From the NCBI GenBank assembly GCA_964418645.1, contig CAYQME010000009.1:1-57570 (forward strand): a stretch of 57,570 nt of DNA, in the 5' to 3' direction. This DNA is from JAADHG01 sp964418645 (GTDB lineage: Bacteria > Bacteroidota > Bacteroidia > Flavobacteriales > Flavobacteriaceae). Both the position numbers and the translations under genes were made by a program. Below, piece after piece: positions 9,976 through 18,694 of the stretch. The notes below the pieces were generated by a model. The model searched no databases. It worked only from the letters and a program-made list of their open reading frames with translations, and was not told the DNA's origin. Numbering within the stretch: the first letter of the stretch is position 1; each line of letters begins with the position of its first letter.

Positions 9976-10005
9976 AAAGCTCCCAAAATAAATTCTGAGA
10001 GCTTT
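9976..10005 (-). terminator. Rho-independent terminator after gdhA
   Basis: On the minus strand, AAAGCTCTC pairs with GGGAGCTTT (one G-U) and a short T run follows. It lies about 20 bp past the gdhA stop. Confidence 0.7.
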
Positions 10006-10027
10006 ATATTATAAATCTATATTATAA

Positions 10028-11371
10028 TTAAACCACTCCTTGTGCCAACATTGCATCTGCTACCTTAACAAATCCTGCAATATTTGCCCCTTTTACGTAA
10101 TCTATATATCCATCTTCATCTTTACCATATTCAATACAAGAATCGTGAATGTTAGACATAATGTCTTTTAATTTTTCATCTACCTCATCTCTACTCCAAT
10201 TGAAACGTAAAGAATTTTGTGTCATTTCTAAACCAGAAGTTGCAACACCTCCAGCATTTGAAGCCTTTCCAGGGGCAAACAATATTTTTGCTTTATGAAA
10301 TATTTCAATAGCTTCTTTTGTTGATGGCATATTCGCTCCTTCACTTACTACGATACATCCATTATTAACCAACATATCGGCATCGTTACCGTTTAACTCA
10401 TTTTGAGTTGCACAAGGTAATGCTATATCACATTTAATGCTCCAAGGAGTTTCTCCTTTAACAAATTTTGCCTTTGGATATACTTCTAGATATTCACTAA
10501 TTCTCCCACGTCTTACATTTTTTAATTTCATGATAAAGTTTAGTTTATCTTGGTCTATACCATTGGCATCGTAAATATATCCTGATGAGTCTGACATAGT
10601 AAGTACTCTACCTCCTAATTGAATTACCTTTTCGGCAGCATATTGCGCAACATTACCAGAACCAGAAATCACTACTTCTTTACCGTTCATAGAATCTCCT
10701 TTGGTTTCTAACATTTTTTGAGCAAAATATACATTTCCATATCCTGTTGCTTCAGGTCTAATTAAAGATCCTCCCCAAGACATTCCTTTTCCAGTTAACA
10801 CTCCTGTAAATTCATTACTTAACTTCTTGTACTTTCCAAATAGGAATCCTATTTCTCTTCCTCCTACACCAATATCTCCAGCAGGAACATCTGTATTTGG
10901 CCCTATATGACGGAATAACTCACTCATTAACGAATGACAAAAACGCATAATTTCATTATCGCTTTTACCTTTAGGGTCAAAATCACTTCCTCCTTTTCCG
11001 CCTCCCATTGGCAGAGTGGTTAAGCTATTTTTAAATACTTGTTCAAAAGCTAAAAACTTTAAAATACTCATGTTTACTGTTGGATGAAATCTCAAACCTC
11101 CCTTATAAGGTCCAATCGCTGAATTCATTTGAATTCTATATCCTCTGTTAACTTGAACTTCCCCATTATCATCAACCCAACACACTCTAAAAGTTATTGC
11201 ACGCTCAGGCTCAACCATTCTTAACAAAATGTTTTTGCCATGATAAATTTTGTTTTCAACTATATAAGGGATTACAGTTTCTGCAACCTCCTCTACAGCT
11301 TGTAAAAATTCTGGTTCGCTACCATTTCTTTGTTTTACAAGATCTAAAAAACCTTCTATTTTATTTTTCAT
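10028..11371 (-). CDS. gdhA: NADP-type glutamate dehydrogenase
   Basis: 447 residues, the normal length for hexameric bacterial enzymes. It interconverts 2-oxoglutarate plus ammonium and glutamate in the cytoplasm. Visible motifs include NSAIGPYKGGLRFHP, LPMGGGKGGSDFDPKGK (catalytic Lys region) and DVPAGDIGVGGREIGFLFG. The Rossmann segment is VVISGSGNVAQYAAEKV, and near the C-terminus there is ANAGGVATSGLEMTQN-like sequence (read here as SNAGGVATSGLEM). The sequence type is that of NADP-dependent assimilatory enzymes, although cofactor choice is inferred. The gene is a single unit with its own terminator and a divergent neighbour. Confidence 0.95.
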   Translation of the reverse strand: MKNKIEGFLDLVKQRNGSEPEFLQAVEEVAETVIPYIVENKIYHGKNILLRMVEPERAITFRVCWVDDNGEVQVNRGYRIQMNSAIGPYKGGLRFHPTVNMSILKFLAFEQVFKNSLTTLPMGGGKGGSDFDPKGKSDNEIMRFCHSLMSELFRHIGPNTDVPAGDIGVGGREIGFLFGKYKKLSNEFTGVLTGKGMSWGGSLIRPEATGYGNVYFAQKMLETKGDSMNGKEVVISGSGNVAQYAAEKVIQLGGRVLTMSDSSGYIYDANGIDQDKLNFIMKLKNVRRGRISEYLEVYPKAKFVKGETPWSIKCDIALPCATQNELNGNDADMLVNNGCIVVSEGANMPSTKEAIEIFHKAKILFAPGKASNAGGVATSGLEMTQNSLRFNWSRDEVDEKLKDIMSNIHDSCIEYGKDEDGYIDYVKGANIAGFVKVADAMLAQGVV

Positions 11372-11415
11372 TTATAAAGTTTTGAAGTACTAATTTGATA
11401 TAAATTTTACGACCA

Positions 11416-11423
11416 CAAATATA
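11416..11423 (-). promoter_or_regulatory. Probable -7 box for gdhA
   Basis: TATATTTG on the minus strand, 45 bp before the gdhA ATG, matches the Bacteroidota TAnnTTTG box. No clear TTTG box lies at the expected distance upstream. Confidence 0.45.
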
Positions 11424-11539
11424 CATTATCTTTAAAAAAAACTATCTTTTTTTTAATATTTAGCAATAACTTTTCGTAGAACATAGTTATATTAAATATT
11501 TCGTGTTATTATAAATAAACACGCATTTAATCGGATTTT

Positions 11540-11570
11540 TTTGTTGTTTCATCGAAGTTTTATATATTTG
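11540..11570 (+). promoter_or_regulatory. Bacteroidota-type promoter for the 11603 gene
   Basis: TTTG at 11540-11543 and TATATTTG at 11563-11570 are separated by 19 bp, an exact match to the sigma-ABfr consensus. Transcription would start near 11575, giving a leader of about 28 nt. Confidence 0.7.
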
Positions 11571-11602
11571 TCCGAAATAACCCCAAACTGAAAAACCATA
11601 TT

Positions 11603-12388
11603 ATGCTTAATTGCAAACAATTAACTTTAATTCTTTGTTTTTTATCTGTTGTGCAAACGGCATTTTCTCAATTGGGGTTTTCTCATGAGGTTGGTGTTAT
11701 AGTTGGTCCTGTTCAATTTAGATCGGATTATGGTACCCGAATAAATGAAAAAACGAACTTTGGAAATTCAGGAATTGGAATTGGAATCGTTCATTATATA
11801 AATTTTGCGTATAGAGCTGATTGTAATTGTTATACTACAGACACTTATTTTAATGATCACTTTAAATTAAGAAGTGAAATCTCTTGGAATAAAACCAATC
11901 TTGAACACCTAGGAAAGTGGGTAGCTCCAGACAGAACTACTCCTGAAGCAGATAAACTTAGAGCCCAAAAGGGCGTAGCCGAAAATTTTGATATAGGAAT
12001 GCAAATTGAATACTTTCCACTTAGTATTAGAGATTTTCAAGGATTTGCTTATAAATTTGCTCCTTTTGTTAGTTTAGGTGTTCATTATACCTATGCAACA
12101 CCTAAAGTTAGTACTAGTTACGGTGATGGTGATATACTTAATCCAAATAATTTCTATACCTTCTGGAATCCTGGGTCAGTTAATGCGCAACCACTTAGTG
12201 CTTGGTCATTGGTAACAAGTGTTGGTGTAAGATATAAGCTCAATAAACTCTCCGACTTAATGTTAGATTTAAGATGGCAATACTATAATAATGATTGGAT
12301 TGACGGATTAAATCATCAACTTGAATCTAACAAATATAATGATTGGTTGGTATGGCTAAATTTTGGTTATATATACTATATCAATTAA
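11603..12388 (+). CDS. Secreted/outer-membrane protein of unknown function (THC0290_0291-like)
   Basis: 261 residues with a clear signal peptide (1-22, ending TAFSQ). The mature part is rich in aromatic and alternating residues (GVHYTYATPKVSTSYG, SVGVRYKLNKLSDLMLDLRW, WLNFGYIYYIN), as in a small outer-membrane beta-barrel. As I recall, homologues occur widely in Flavobacteriia, often beside gdhA, and have been mislabelled 'glutamate dehydrogenase' because of that neighbour. Nothing here resembles a dehydrogenase: there is no Rossmann motif. Function unknown; a porin-like or structural envelope role is only a guess. Confidence 0.75.
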   Translation: MLNCKQLTLILCFLSVVQTAFSQLGFSHEVGVIVGPVQFRSDYGTRINEKTNFGNSGIGIGIVHYINFAYRADCNCYTTDTYFNDHFKLRSEISWNKTNLEHLGKWVAPDRTTPEADKLRAQKGVAENFDIGMQIEYFPLSIRDFQGFAYKFAPFVSLGVHYTYATPKVSTSYGDGDILNPNNFYTFWNPGSVNAQPLSAWSLVTSVGVRYKLNKLSDLMLDLRWQYYNNDWIDGLNHQLESNKYNDWLVWLNFGYIYYIN

Positions 12389-12402
12389 TCATAGCTCAAA
12401 AC

Positions 12403-12434
12403 AAAAAAGCTCTTGAAAATTCAAGAGCTTTTTT
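12403..12434. terminator. Strong bidirectional terminator
   Basis: The perfect 14-bp arms AAAAAAGCTCTTGA (12403-12416) and TCAAGAGCTTTTTT (12421-12434) enclose a 4-nt loop. It sits between two convergent genes, with A and T runs serving both strands. Confidence 0.9.
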
Positions 12435-12437
12435 GTT

Positions 12438-13577
12438 TTATTCTAACGCTTGTTTCAAATCATTAATAAGATCTTCTTTGTCTTCAATGCCCACACTTAA
12501 TCGTATTAAGGAATCTACAACTCCTGTTTTCTCACGTTCTACTTTTGGTATACTTGCATGTGTCATACTCGCTGGATGTCCTGAAAGAGATTCTACTCCT
12601 CCAAGAGACTCAGCAAGGGTAAATATTTTGAGCTTTTCAACAATTTTAATTGCTTCTTCATAGTTATTCCCTTTGGTTGTAAAAGATAACATTCCTCCAA
12701 AATCGTTCATTTGTACTTTCGCAATATTGTGATTGGGGTGCGTTTCAAACCCAGGCCAATATACATTTTCAATTTTTGGGTGAGACTTTAAAAACTCTGC
12801 TATGGCTTTTCCATTTTCACAGTGTCTTTGTATTCTTATATGCAATGTTTTTATACCCCTAAGTACTAAAAAACTATCTTGTGGTCCACAAACTGCACCG
12901 CTTGCGTTTTGGATAAAATACAATTCTTCAGCAATGCTTTTATCATTTAACATTAACGCTCCCATAACAACATCGCTATGTCCACCAAGATATTTTGTAG
13001 CCGAATGCATTACAATGTCTGCACCTAAATCTAGAGGTCTTTGTAAATAAGGTGTGGCAAAAGTATTATCAACCGCAAGCATAATATTATGCTTTTTAGC
13101 TACAGTTGCAACAGCTTTTATATCTACAATATTCAACATTGGGTTTGTTGGTGTTTCAACCCAAATCAATTTTGTGTTCTTATTAATGTGTTTTTCTATA
13201 TTTGAAGCATTATCCATTCCAATAAAATGAAAGGTAATCCCAAACTTTTCAAAAACTTTAGTAAATAAGCGATAAGTCCCTCCATACAAATCGTTTGTAG
13301 ATATTACTTCATCTCCAGGTTTTAAAAGCTTAATTACAGCATCAATTGCGGCTAAACCAGAACCAAACGCTAAACCATAATTGCCGTTTTCTATACTTGC
13401 AAAAGCACTTTCTAAAGCTTTTCTAGTAGGATTGTGAGTCCTAGAATATTCAAATCCTTTATGCCCTCCAGGAGTGCTTTGAGCATAGGTTGAGGTTTGA
13501 TAAATAGGAGGCATGACTGCACCATATGCTGGATCGTGTTCCTGACCTCCATGGATTGTTTTTGTATTAAATTTCAT
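12438..13577 (-). CDS. metB: Cystathionine gamma-synthase / PLP-dependent Cys/Met metabolism enzyme
   Basis: 379 residues, the family's standard length. It is a cytoplasmic PLP enzyme of trans-sulfuration: cystathionine from an O-acylhomoserine and cysteine, or the reverse lyase reaction. The PLP lysine is Lys195 in HSATKYLGGHSD. Other family motifs are YSRTHNPTR (phosphate/substrate contacts), FGSGLAAI, VETPTNPML, AVDNTFATPYLQRP and ESLGGVESLSGHPASMTHA. Synthase, gamma-lyase and O-acetylhomoserine-type activities cannot be separated with certainty from sequence; metB is the most likely label. It is transcribed alone from a good promoter at 13597-13627. Confidence 0.88.
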   Translation of the reverse strand: MKFNTKTIHGGQEHDPAYGAVMPPIYQTSTYAQSTPGGHKGFEYSRTHNPTRKALESAFASIENGNYGLAFGSGLAAIDAVIKLLKPGDEVISTNDLYGGTYRLFTKVFEKFGITFHFIGMDNASNIEKHINKNTKLIWVETPTNPMLNIVDIKAVATVAKKHNIMLAVDNTFATPYLQRPLDLGADIVMHSATKYLGGHSDVVMGALMLNDKSIAEELYFIQNASGAVCGPQDSFLVLRGIKTLHIRIQRHCENGKAIAEFLKSHPKIENVYWPGFETHPNHNIAKVQMNDFGGMLSFTTKGNNYEEAIKIVEKLKIFTLAESLGGVESLSGHPASMTHASIPKVEREKTGVVDSLIRLSVGIEDKEDLINDLKQALE

Positions 13578-13596
13578 ATGTCAAATTTATTTGCAA

Positions 13597-13627
13597 CAAA
13601 TTTAGTTTTTAATTCGTTGTATTCAAA
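13597..13627 (-). promoter_or_regulatory. Promoter for the metB-like gene
   Basis: On the minus strand, TTTG (13627-13624) and TAAATTTG (13604-13597) are 19 bp apart, matching the Bacteroidota consensus. A second TAAATTTG lies at 13589-13582. The leader would be very short. Confidence 0.65.
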
Positions 13628-13672
13628 AGTATGTGATACCTTTAGTATATCATATTGTTAATACTTACATTT

Positions 13673-14377
13673 ATGAACCGCTTTTTTCTTTTTCTAATTC
13701 TTCTTTCTGTTTTATCATGTATAGAAGAGTCCAAACTTTCATTTATAGAAACAAACGAAATTTTTGAAGATAATGCAGTTGTAGAAATTAATATCCCAAA
13801 AGCTGAAGGTGATTCCGATTTAGCAAATACTATTAATTATAAAATTGAAACCCACATTGCTAATATGCTTAATTTTAGTGAAGATGATACCGACAGTATC
13901 ACACTAAATGATGCAGTAAACAAATTTGATGCTGAATACAAAGCGTTTAAAAATGATTTTGAAGAAAGTACTCTAGTTTGGGAGGCTCTTTTTGATGGTG
14001 AGGTAACCTACCAATCCGCTGAAATAATCTCTATTGCCATAAATGGCTATCTTAATACAGGAGGAGCTCATGGTAATATGAATGTTACCTTTTTAAATTT
14101 TAATCCAAAAACAGACCATTTATTAACCTTTGATGATTTGTTTACTAATAAGGAAGATCTGACTAAAGCTGTTAACCCCTTTTTTGATAAAGAAACTAAA
14201 CCCTCTAATATTTCATATTTCTTTGATGAAGAATTTCATCTTCCAGAAAATATTGGCTTTAACGAGGATGGTGTTATTTTTTTTTATAATATCTATGAAA
14301 TTGCATCTTACTCAGATGGTATTACAGAGTTTACCGTTCCATTTGAAGACATTGATTCTTTTTTAAAATTAAACTAG
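13673..14377 (+). CDS. DUF3298/DUF4163-type lipoprotein
   Basis: 234 residues from the ATG at 13673; the longer frame begins at a TTG (13655) that would lengthen the signal sequence unnecessarily. The lipoprotein signal has lipobox LSVLS-C16. The body matches the RsiV-like DUF4163/DUF3298 layout: an N-terminal 'VVEINIPKAEG' domain, then 'INGYLNTGGAHGNMNV' and a C-terminal 'TFDDLFTNKEDL ... FFYNIYEIASYSDGITEFTVPF' domain. Such proteins are anchored in the periplasm or at the outer membrane. Some relatives bind lysozyme, but that role is not shown here. Its stop codon directly abuts the stop of the convergent antiporter gene. Confidence 0.8.
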   Translation: MNRFFLFLILLSVLSCIEESKLSFIETNEIFEDNAVVEINIPKAEGDSDLANTINYKIETHIANMLNFSEDDTDSITLNDAVNKFDAEYKAFKNDFEESTLVWEALFDGEVTYQSAEIISIAINGYLNTGGAHGNMNVTFLNFNPKTDHLLTFDDLFTNKEDLTKAVNPFFDKETKPSNISYFFDEEFHLPENIGFNEDGVIFFYNIYEIASYSDGITEFTVPFEDIDSFLKLN

Positions 14378-15622
14378 CTACTTTTTTTTAGTTAATCGTC
14401 TTATTATTGGCTCTACTGTTAATCCTTGCCCTATAATTGAAAACGCTACAATAATATAGGTTATCACCAAAAACAACTCCTTATGCATATCCTGAGTTAA
14501 GCTTAATGCTAAAGCAATTGAAATACCACCACGTAAACCACCCCAAGTCATAATTAAATTGGTATGTGGTACAAACTCTAATTTTTTTGCAAAGAATTTA
14601 ATAGGATGCCATAAGGATAAATACCTTGATAAAAGTACCATTGGAATAGCTATTAAGCCAGCAATTATATAGCTACCCTCAAAGCTTAAAACAAGCAACT
14701 CCATACCAATCATTACAAAAAGAATGGTGTTTAATAGCACATCTATCAATTCCCAAAATTTATCAACATAGGTTTCGGTAGTTTCAGACATGGCAGCATT
14801 TCTAACCGTGTCATTGCCAACAATTAGTCCTGCTGTTACCATCGCTAATGGCGCGGACAAATGTAGTTGATGCGCTAATAATGTGCCTCCCATTACTGCT
14901 GCTAAAGTTATAATAACCTCAACTTCATAATCGTCTATAGATTTCATCATTCTATACGTTATCCCACCTAAAATAAGACCTAAAACAATACCACCAATAA
15001 CCTCTTTTCCAAATAACTTTACAATTTCTAATACTTCAACATCTGCCGATGATGATGACGCAATATTAAAAATGGTTAAAAATATAACTACACCTACGCC
15101 ATCATTAAATAATGATTCTCCAACAATTTTAGTTTCAAGATTTTTTGGAGCTCCTGCCTTTTTTAATATTCCTAAAACTGCAATAGGGTCGGTTGGGGAA
15201 ATAAGTGCTCCAAACAATAAGCAGTAAATGAAATCTACTTGCAATCCTATCCCTTGTAGTATATAATGCATCATAATTCCAACTAAAAACGTTGAAACTA
15301 AAGTCCCAAAAGTAGCAAATACCAAAACTGGCCAGCGTTGTATTTTTAGTTGTGCAAAATTAGTGTGTAATGCTCCTGCAAAAAGCAAGAAACTCAGCAT
15401 GATATCTAATAAAACTGTGGTGAAATCAATTTGTGAAATCAGCTCCTTTTCTCTTAGCAATAAAGTATCATCAAACTGCCCAATAACCACTATAATAAGC
15501 GTAAAAATGATAGTGATTATCATTAAACCAATAGTTATTGGCAATTTTAAAAACCTAACGTTTATATATCCAAAAAGTGCTGATAACACTATTAAAATTG
15601 CAGAAACCGAAAAATAATCCAT
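14378..15622 (-). CDS. CPA1-family Na+(K+)/H+ antiporter
   Basis: 414 residues with about 12 hydrophobic segments, an inner-membrane cation/proton exchanger. Hallmarks are LISPTDPIAVLGILK (helix-break region) and VGESLFNDGVGVVIF, which carries the ion-binding Asn-Asp pair. Later come LSAPLAMVTAGLIVGN and LIMTWGGLRGGISIALAL, both typical of NhaP/CPA1 proteins. There is no long cytoplasmic C-terminal tail, so no regulatory TrkA or cNMP domain. Expected role: Na+ and pH homeostasis. It precedes nothing in its direction; the DinB gene is 4 bp upstream and probably co-transcribed. Confidence 0.9.
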   Translation of the reverse strand: MDYFSVSAILIVLSALFGYINVRFLKLPITIGLMIITIIFTLIIVVIGQFDDTLLLREKELISQIDFTTVLLDIMLSFLLFAGALHTNFAQLKIQRWPVLVFATFGTLVSTFLVGIMMHYILQGIGLQVDFIYCLLFGALISPTDPIAVLGILKKAGAPKNLETKIVGESLFNDGVGVVIFLTIFNIASSSSADVEVLEIVKLFGKEVIGGIVLGLILGGITYRMMKSIDDYEVEVIITLAAVMGGTLLAHQLHLSAPLAMVTAGLIVGNDTVRNAAMSETTETYVDKFWELIDVLLNTILFVMIGMELLVLSFEGSYIIAGLIAIPMVLLSRYLSLWHPIKFFAKKLEFVPHTNLIMTWGGLRGGISIALALSLTQDMHKELFLVITYIIVAFSIIGQGLTVEPIIRRLTKKK

Positions 15623-15626
15623 ACTG

Positions 15627-16082
15627 TTAAAGTGATTTTTTTAATGCTAAAATATATCCTAAATGAATGCCTTCATGAAAATTATTAAAAGCAATAGCTT
15701 CTTCTACAGTTGACATCGTGCTATTTGTAGAAGTTGTGTATGAACTGTAACCTTTAAACACACCGGAACCATAGTCTTCTTTAGTCTTTTCAGCTGTTGA
15801 AAATAATAATGTTTTTAATTCATTTACTTCTTCTTGAGTAACATCGTTTTCTGTTTTTGCTCCTTTTTTATATTTTGCCACCATAGTGTCGCTTATTATC
15901 ATTGGTAATCCCGATAAATTATAGACTAATAGCTGTTGAATTACTACAACATGAGCAATATTCCAAAAAATATTATTACTAAAGCCATCTGGGACTTTAT
16001 TTAGTTTTTCTAACGAAAAGTTTTCTAAAAATGAGCTTAGAATAGTTCTGTTTTTTAAGTTAATATCAAATGCATAATCCAT
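15627..16082 (-). CDS. DinB-superfamily protein
   Basis: 151 residues forming a predicted four-helix bundle. The putative metal-binding histidine triad is His44 (NIAHVVV), His136 and His140 (FHEGIHLGY). The family includes YfiT/BST-type thiol transferases and many proteins of unknown function; the DNA-damage name is historical. The substrate cannot be told. The gene ends 4 bp before the antiporter start, so the two probably share an mRNA, but a functional link is not evident. Confidence 0.8.
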   Translation of the reverse strand: MDYAFDINLKNRTILSSFLENFSLEKLNKVPDGFSNNIFWNIAHVVVIQQLLVYNLSGLPMIISDTMVAKYKKGAKTENDVTQEEVNELKTLLFSTAEKTKEDYGSGVFKGYSSYTTSTNSTMSTVEEAIAFNNFHEGIHLGYILALKKSL

Positions 16083-16149
16083 TTATTGTTATTTAAAAAG
16101 TGTTTTGTTGTTTAATTGATTTTCTTTGTAAAGTTAATCTTTGTTCGTC

Positions 16150-16500
16150 ATGAAAAAAATATACTACTTAAAAACTTGCAATACGTGTATGCGCATTTTA
16201 AAAGAACTTAATCCCTCTTCAAATTTTATACTTCAAGATATTAAAGAGGAAGAAATAACAGTGACTCAACTTAAAGAGATGTGTAAATTATCGGGTAGTT
16301 ATGAAGCGCTTTTTAGCAAACGCGCAAAGCTGTACAAAGCAATGGCCTTGAAAAATCAAACGCTTAAAGAAAGAGATTACAAACACTATATATTGCAACA
16401 TTATACCTTCTTAAAACGTCCTGTTATTATTATTAATGATAACATTTTTATTGGAAATAGTAAAAAAAACGTTGAAGCTGCAAAAGCTGCGATTAGATAA
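16150..16500 (+). CDS. ArsC/Spx-family thioredoxin-fold protein
   Basis: 116 residues from the ATG at 16150; the frame could be extended three codons to a TTG, which is less likely. The N-terminus MKKIYYLKTCNTC carries a Cys10-x-x-Cys13 pair, and the fold continues through LQDIKEEEITVTQL to LKRPVIIINDNIFIGNS, matching ArsC (the loop with the conserved 'RP'). It could be a glutaredoxin-dependent arsenate reductase or an Spx-like redox regulator. The CxxC pair favours the Spx/YffB-like branch. No ars genes are nearby, so a role in arsenic resistance is unsupported. Confidence 0.75.
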   Translation: MKKIYYLKTCNTCMRILKELNPSSNFILQDIKEEEITVTQLKEMCKLSGSYEALFSKRAKLYKAMALKNQTLKERDYKHYILQHYTFLKRPVIIINDNIFIGNSKKNVEAAKAAIR

Positions 16501-16583
16501 TAATAAATTCAGTAACATAAAAACTTAATATTACATTTTTAGTTCTTGTTTAATTATCTTTGTCCAACTTTTAATTTTTGAAA

Positions 16584-17441
16584 ATGATACAATCAATGAC
16601 AGGTTATGGAAAATCTGTTTTACAGCTTCCAACTAAAAAAATCTCTATTGAAATAAAATCTCTAAATAGCAAAAACCTTGATTTGAATGCTCGTATGCCT
16701 TCTGTTTACAGAGAGAAGGAGTTAAGTATTCGTAAACTTATTGCCTCAAAACTAGAACGTGGGAAGGTGGATTTTTCATTATATGTGGAAATTACTGGAG
16801 AAGAAACCTCAACACAAATAAACAATCCTGTAGTTAAAACATACATGGAACAATTAAAAGCTATTGTTGATGGAGACAACACTGAGCTTCTTAAAATGGC
16901 TGTTCGGTTTCCTGATGCACTTAATACTGAACGTGATGAAATTGATGAAAGCGAATGGCAAGCCATAGAACAAGAAATTAAAAATGCTTTAAACAAAATT
17001 CATGACTACAGGACTGAAGAAGGTCTCGCACTTGAAAAAGAGTTTAGATATAGAATCCAAAATATTGACACATTATTGGAGCAAGTTATTGCTATTGACC
17101 CTGAACGTATTGAAGGCGTTAAAGAGCGCTTACGTAAAGGGATTTCGGAATTAAAAGAGCGCGTTGATGAAAATAGATTTGAGCAAGAGCTCGTGTATTA
17201 TATTGAAAAATTTGATATTACTGAGGAAAAGGTAAGATTGCACAATCATTTAGAATATTTTCTTAAATCCTTAAATTCCAAAGATTCTAATGGCAAAAAA
17301 TTAGGGTTTATAGGTCAAGAAATGGGTAGGGAGATAAACACTATTGGTTCTAAATCTAATTATGCACCTATGCAAAAATTGGTGGTACAAATGAAGGATG
17401 AGCTTGAAAAGATTAAAGAACAACTTTTAAACGTGCTTTAA
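16584..17441 (+). CDS. yicC: YicC/YloC-family endoribonuclease
   Basis: 285 residues from the ATG at 16584. It starts with the signature MIQSMTGYGKS, followed by IEIKSLNSKNLDLNARMP. A charged helical middle (~150-215) leads into the C-terminal DUF1732 region ('LNSKDSNGKKLGFIGQEMGREINTIGSKS'). E. coli YicC and B. subtilis YloC are reported as endoribonucleases involved in small-RNA or mRNA turnover. The gene heads a yicC-gmk-nadD group with 1-bp and 4-bp spacings. A TATCTTTG box at 16555-16562 may be its promoter. Confidence 0.92.
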   Translation: MIQSMTGYGKSVLQLPTKKISIEIKSLNSKNLDLNARMPSVYREKELSIRKLIASKLERGKVDFSLYVEITGEETSTQINNPVVKTYMEQLKAIVDGDNTELLKMAVRFPDALNTERDEIDESEWQAIEQEIKNALNKIHDYRTEEGLALEKEFRYRIQNIDTLLEQVIAIDPERIEGVKERLRKGISELKERVDENRFEQELVYYIEKFDITEEKVRLHNHLEYFLKSLNSKDSNGKKLGFIGQEMGREINTIGSKSNYAPMQKLVVQMKDELEKIKEQLLNVL

Positions 17442-17442
17442 A

Positions 17443-18021
17443 ATGGCCCAAGGAAAACTAATTGTCTTCTCCGCGCCTTCGGGTTCTGGCAAAACAACCA
17501 TAGTGAGGCATTTGTTAAAACAAACCGAATTAAATTTAGAATTCTCCATCTCCGCAACCTCACGAGAAAAACGTGGAGAAGAAATTGATGGAAAAGACTA
17601 TTACTATATGTCTGCAAAAGAATTCAAAAATAAAATTAAAGCTGACAAGTTCTTAGAATGGGAAGAAGTGTATCGAGACAATTTTTACGGTACCTTAAAA
17701 ACTGAAATCGAGCGTATTTGGGCTATGGGGAAACATGTAATATTTGATATTGATGTTTCTGGTGGCTTACGCATAAAACGAAAATATCCTGAACAGACCT
17801 TAGCTGTTTTTGTAAAACCGCCAAGCATAGACGAGCTTAAAATTAGATTAAAAAAACGCAAAACTGAAAGTGAAGATAAAATAAATATGAGGATTGCAAA
17901 GGCTTCTGCAGAACTCGCCACAGCGCCTCTTTTTGATGTTATTATTGAAAATGACACTTTAAATCACGCTTTAAATGAAGCTTATGGTTTGGTAAGTAAA
18001 TTTGTGAATTCTAATAATTAA
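17443..18021 (+). CDS. gmk: Guanylate kinase
   Basis: 192 residues. It phosphorylates GMP to GDP with ATP in the cytoplasm. The P-loop is APSGSGKTTI (from ~residue 11), the GMP-binding segment SATSREKRGEEIDGKDYYY, and the lid region LKKRKTESEDKINMRI. The start is 1 bp after the yicC stop, so it is probably translated from the same message. Length and motifs are standard. Confidence 0.96.
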   Translation: MAQGKLIVFSAPSGSGKTTIVRHLLKQTELNLEFSISATSREKRGEEIDGKDYYYMSAKEFKNKIKADKFLEWEEVYRDNFYGTLKTEIERIWAMGKHVIFDIDVSGGLRIKRKYPEQTLAVFVKPPSIDELKIRLKKRKTESEDKINMRIAKASAELATAPLFDVIIENDTLNHALNEAYGLVSKFVNSNN

Positions 18022-18025
18022 ACAG

Positions 18026-18604
18026 ATGAAGGTTGGTCTTTTCTTTGGTACGTTTAACCCTATTCATGTTGGTCATTTAACTATTGCTAATCATTTAGTT
18101 GAATATAGCAGTTTAGACCAAGTGTGGTTTGTGGTAACGCCACATAGTCCTTTTAAAAAGAAAAGTTCACTGCTTGATGATCATCAACGTTTGGAAATGG
18201 TGTATCTCGCTACTAAAGACTACCCAAAGTTACTACAAAGTGATATTGAGTTTAAATTACCACAACCCAATTATACTATAAATACCTTAGTGTATTTAGA
18301 AGAGAAGCATCCAAAACATGAGTTTGCATTAATTATGGGAGAAGATAATTTAAAAAGTTTTCATAAATGGAAAAATTTTGATGTTATCTTAGATCGTTAT
18401 TCAATATATGTATATCCAAGAATTTCAAGTAATGCAATTAAACATAAATTTGAAAACCATAAAAAGATAACTCATGTTGACGCTCCAATTATGGAGTTGT
18501 CTTCAACTTTTATAAGACAATCCATAAAAGAAGGAAAAAATGTAAAACCAATGCTTCCTGAGTATGTTTGGAATTACTTAGATGAAATGTGTTTTTACAA
18601 ATAG
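18026..18604 (+). CDS. nadD: Nicotinate-nucleotide adenylyltransferase
   Basis: 192 residues. It adenylates nicotinate mononucleotide to deamido-NAD, a late step of NAD synthesis. The nucleotidyltransferase signature is GLFFGTFNPIHVGHL (HxGH), and the C-terminal ATP contact is SSTFIRQSIKEGKNV (the S/TxxR motif). PHSPFKKKSSLLDDHQRLEM is the usual substrate loop. It is the last gene of the yicC-gmk-nadD group; a hairpin follows at 18636-18667. Confidence 0.95.
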   Translation: MKVGLFFGTFNPIHVGHLTIANHLVEYSSLDQVWFVVTPHSPFKKKSSLLDDHQRLEMVYLATKDYPKLLQSDIEFKLPQPNYTINTLVYLEEKHPKHEFALIMGEDNLKSFHKWKNFDVILDRYSIYVYPRISSNAIKHKFENHKKITHVDAPIMELSSTFIRQSIKEGKNVKPMLPEYVWNYLDEMCFYK

Positions 18605-18635
18605 ACTCGTTATATCCAATCCTTTATAAAAAAGA

Positions 18636-18667
18636 AAACTGCCTAGAGAGATGTCTCTAAGCAGTTT
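18636..18667. terminator. Bidirectional hairpin terminator
   Basis: AAACTGC-C-TAGAGA and TCTCTA-A-GCAGTTT form a 13-bp stem with one C/A mismatch and a GATG loop, flanked by A-rich and T-rich DNA. It lies between the convergent nadD and lipoprotein genes. Confidence 0.75.
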
Positions 18668-18694
18668 AAAAACTAAAACTAACCAACCAAAATT

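Noticed and set aside
12343..12663. 106-residue plus-strand ORF
   Set aside because: It runs through a strong terminator and the 3' end of the metB-like gene on the other strand, and its sequence has no protein character.
14371..14380. Abutting convergent stops (TAG/CTA) here and at 56101-56106 as a special signal
   Set aside because: Compact convergent gene ends are common in AT-rich genomes, and two cases without a shared sequence are not evidence of a signal.
16141..16149. TTG upstream starts for the ArsC-like (16141), yicC (16578) and DUF3298 (13655) genes
   Set aside because: Each has an in-frame ATG a few codons later that gives the family-typical N-terminus.
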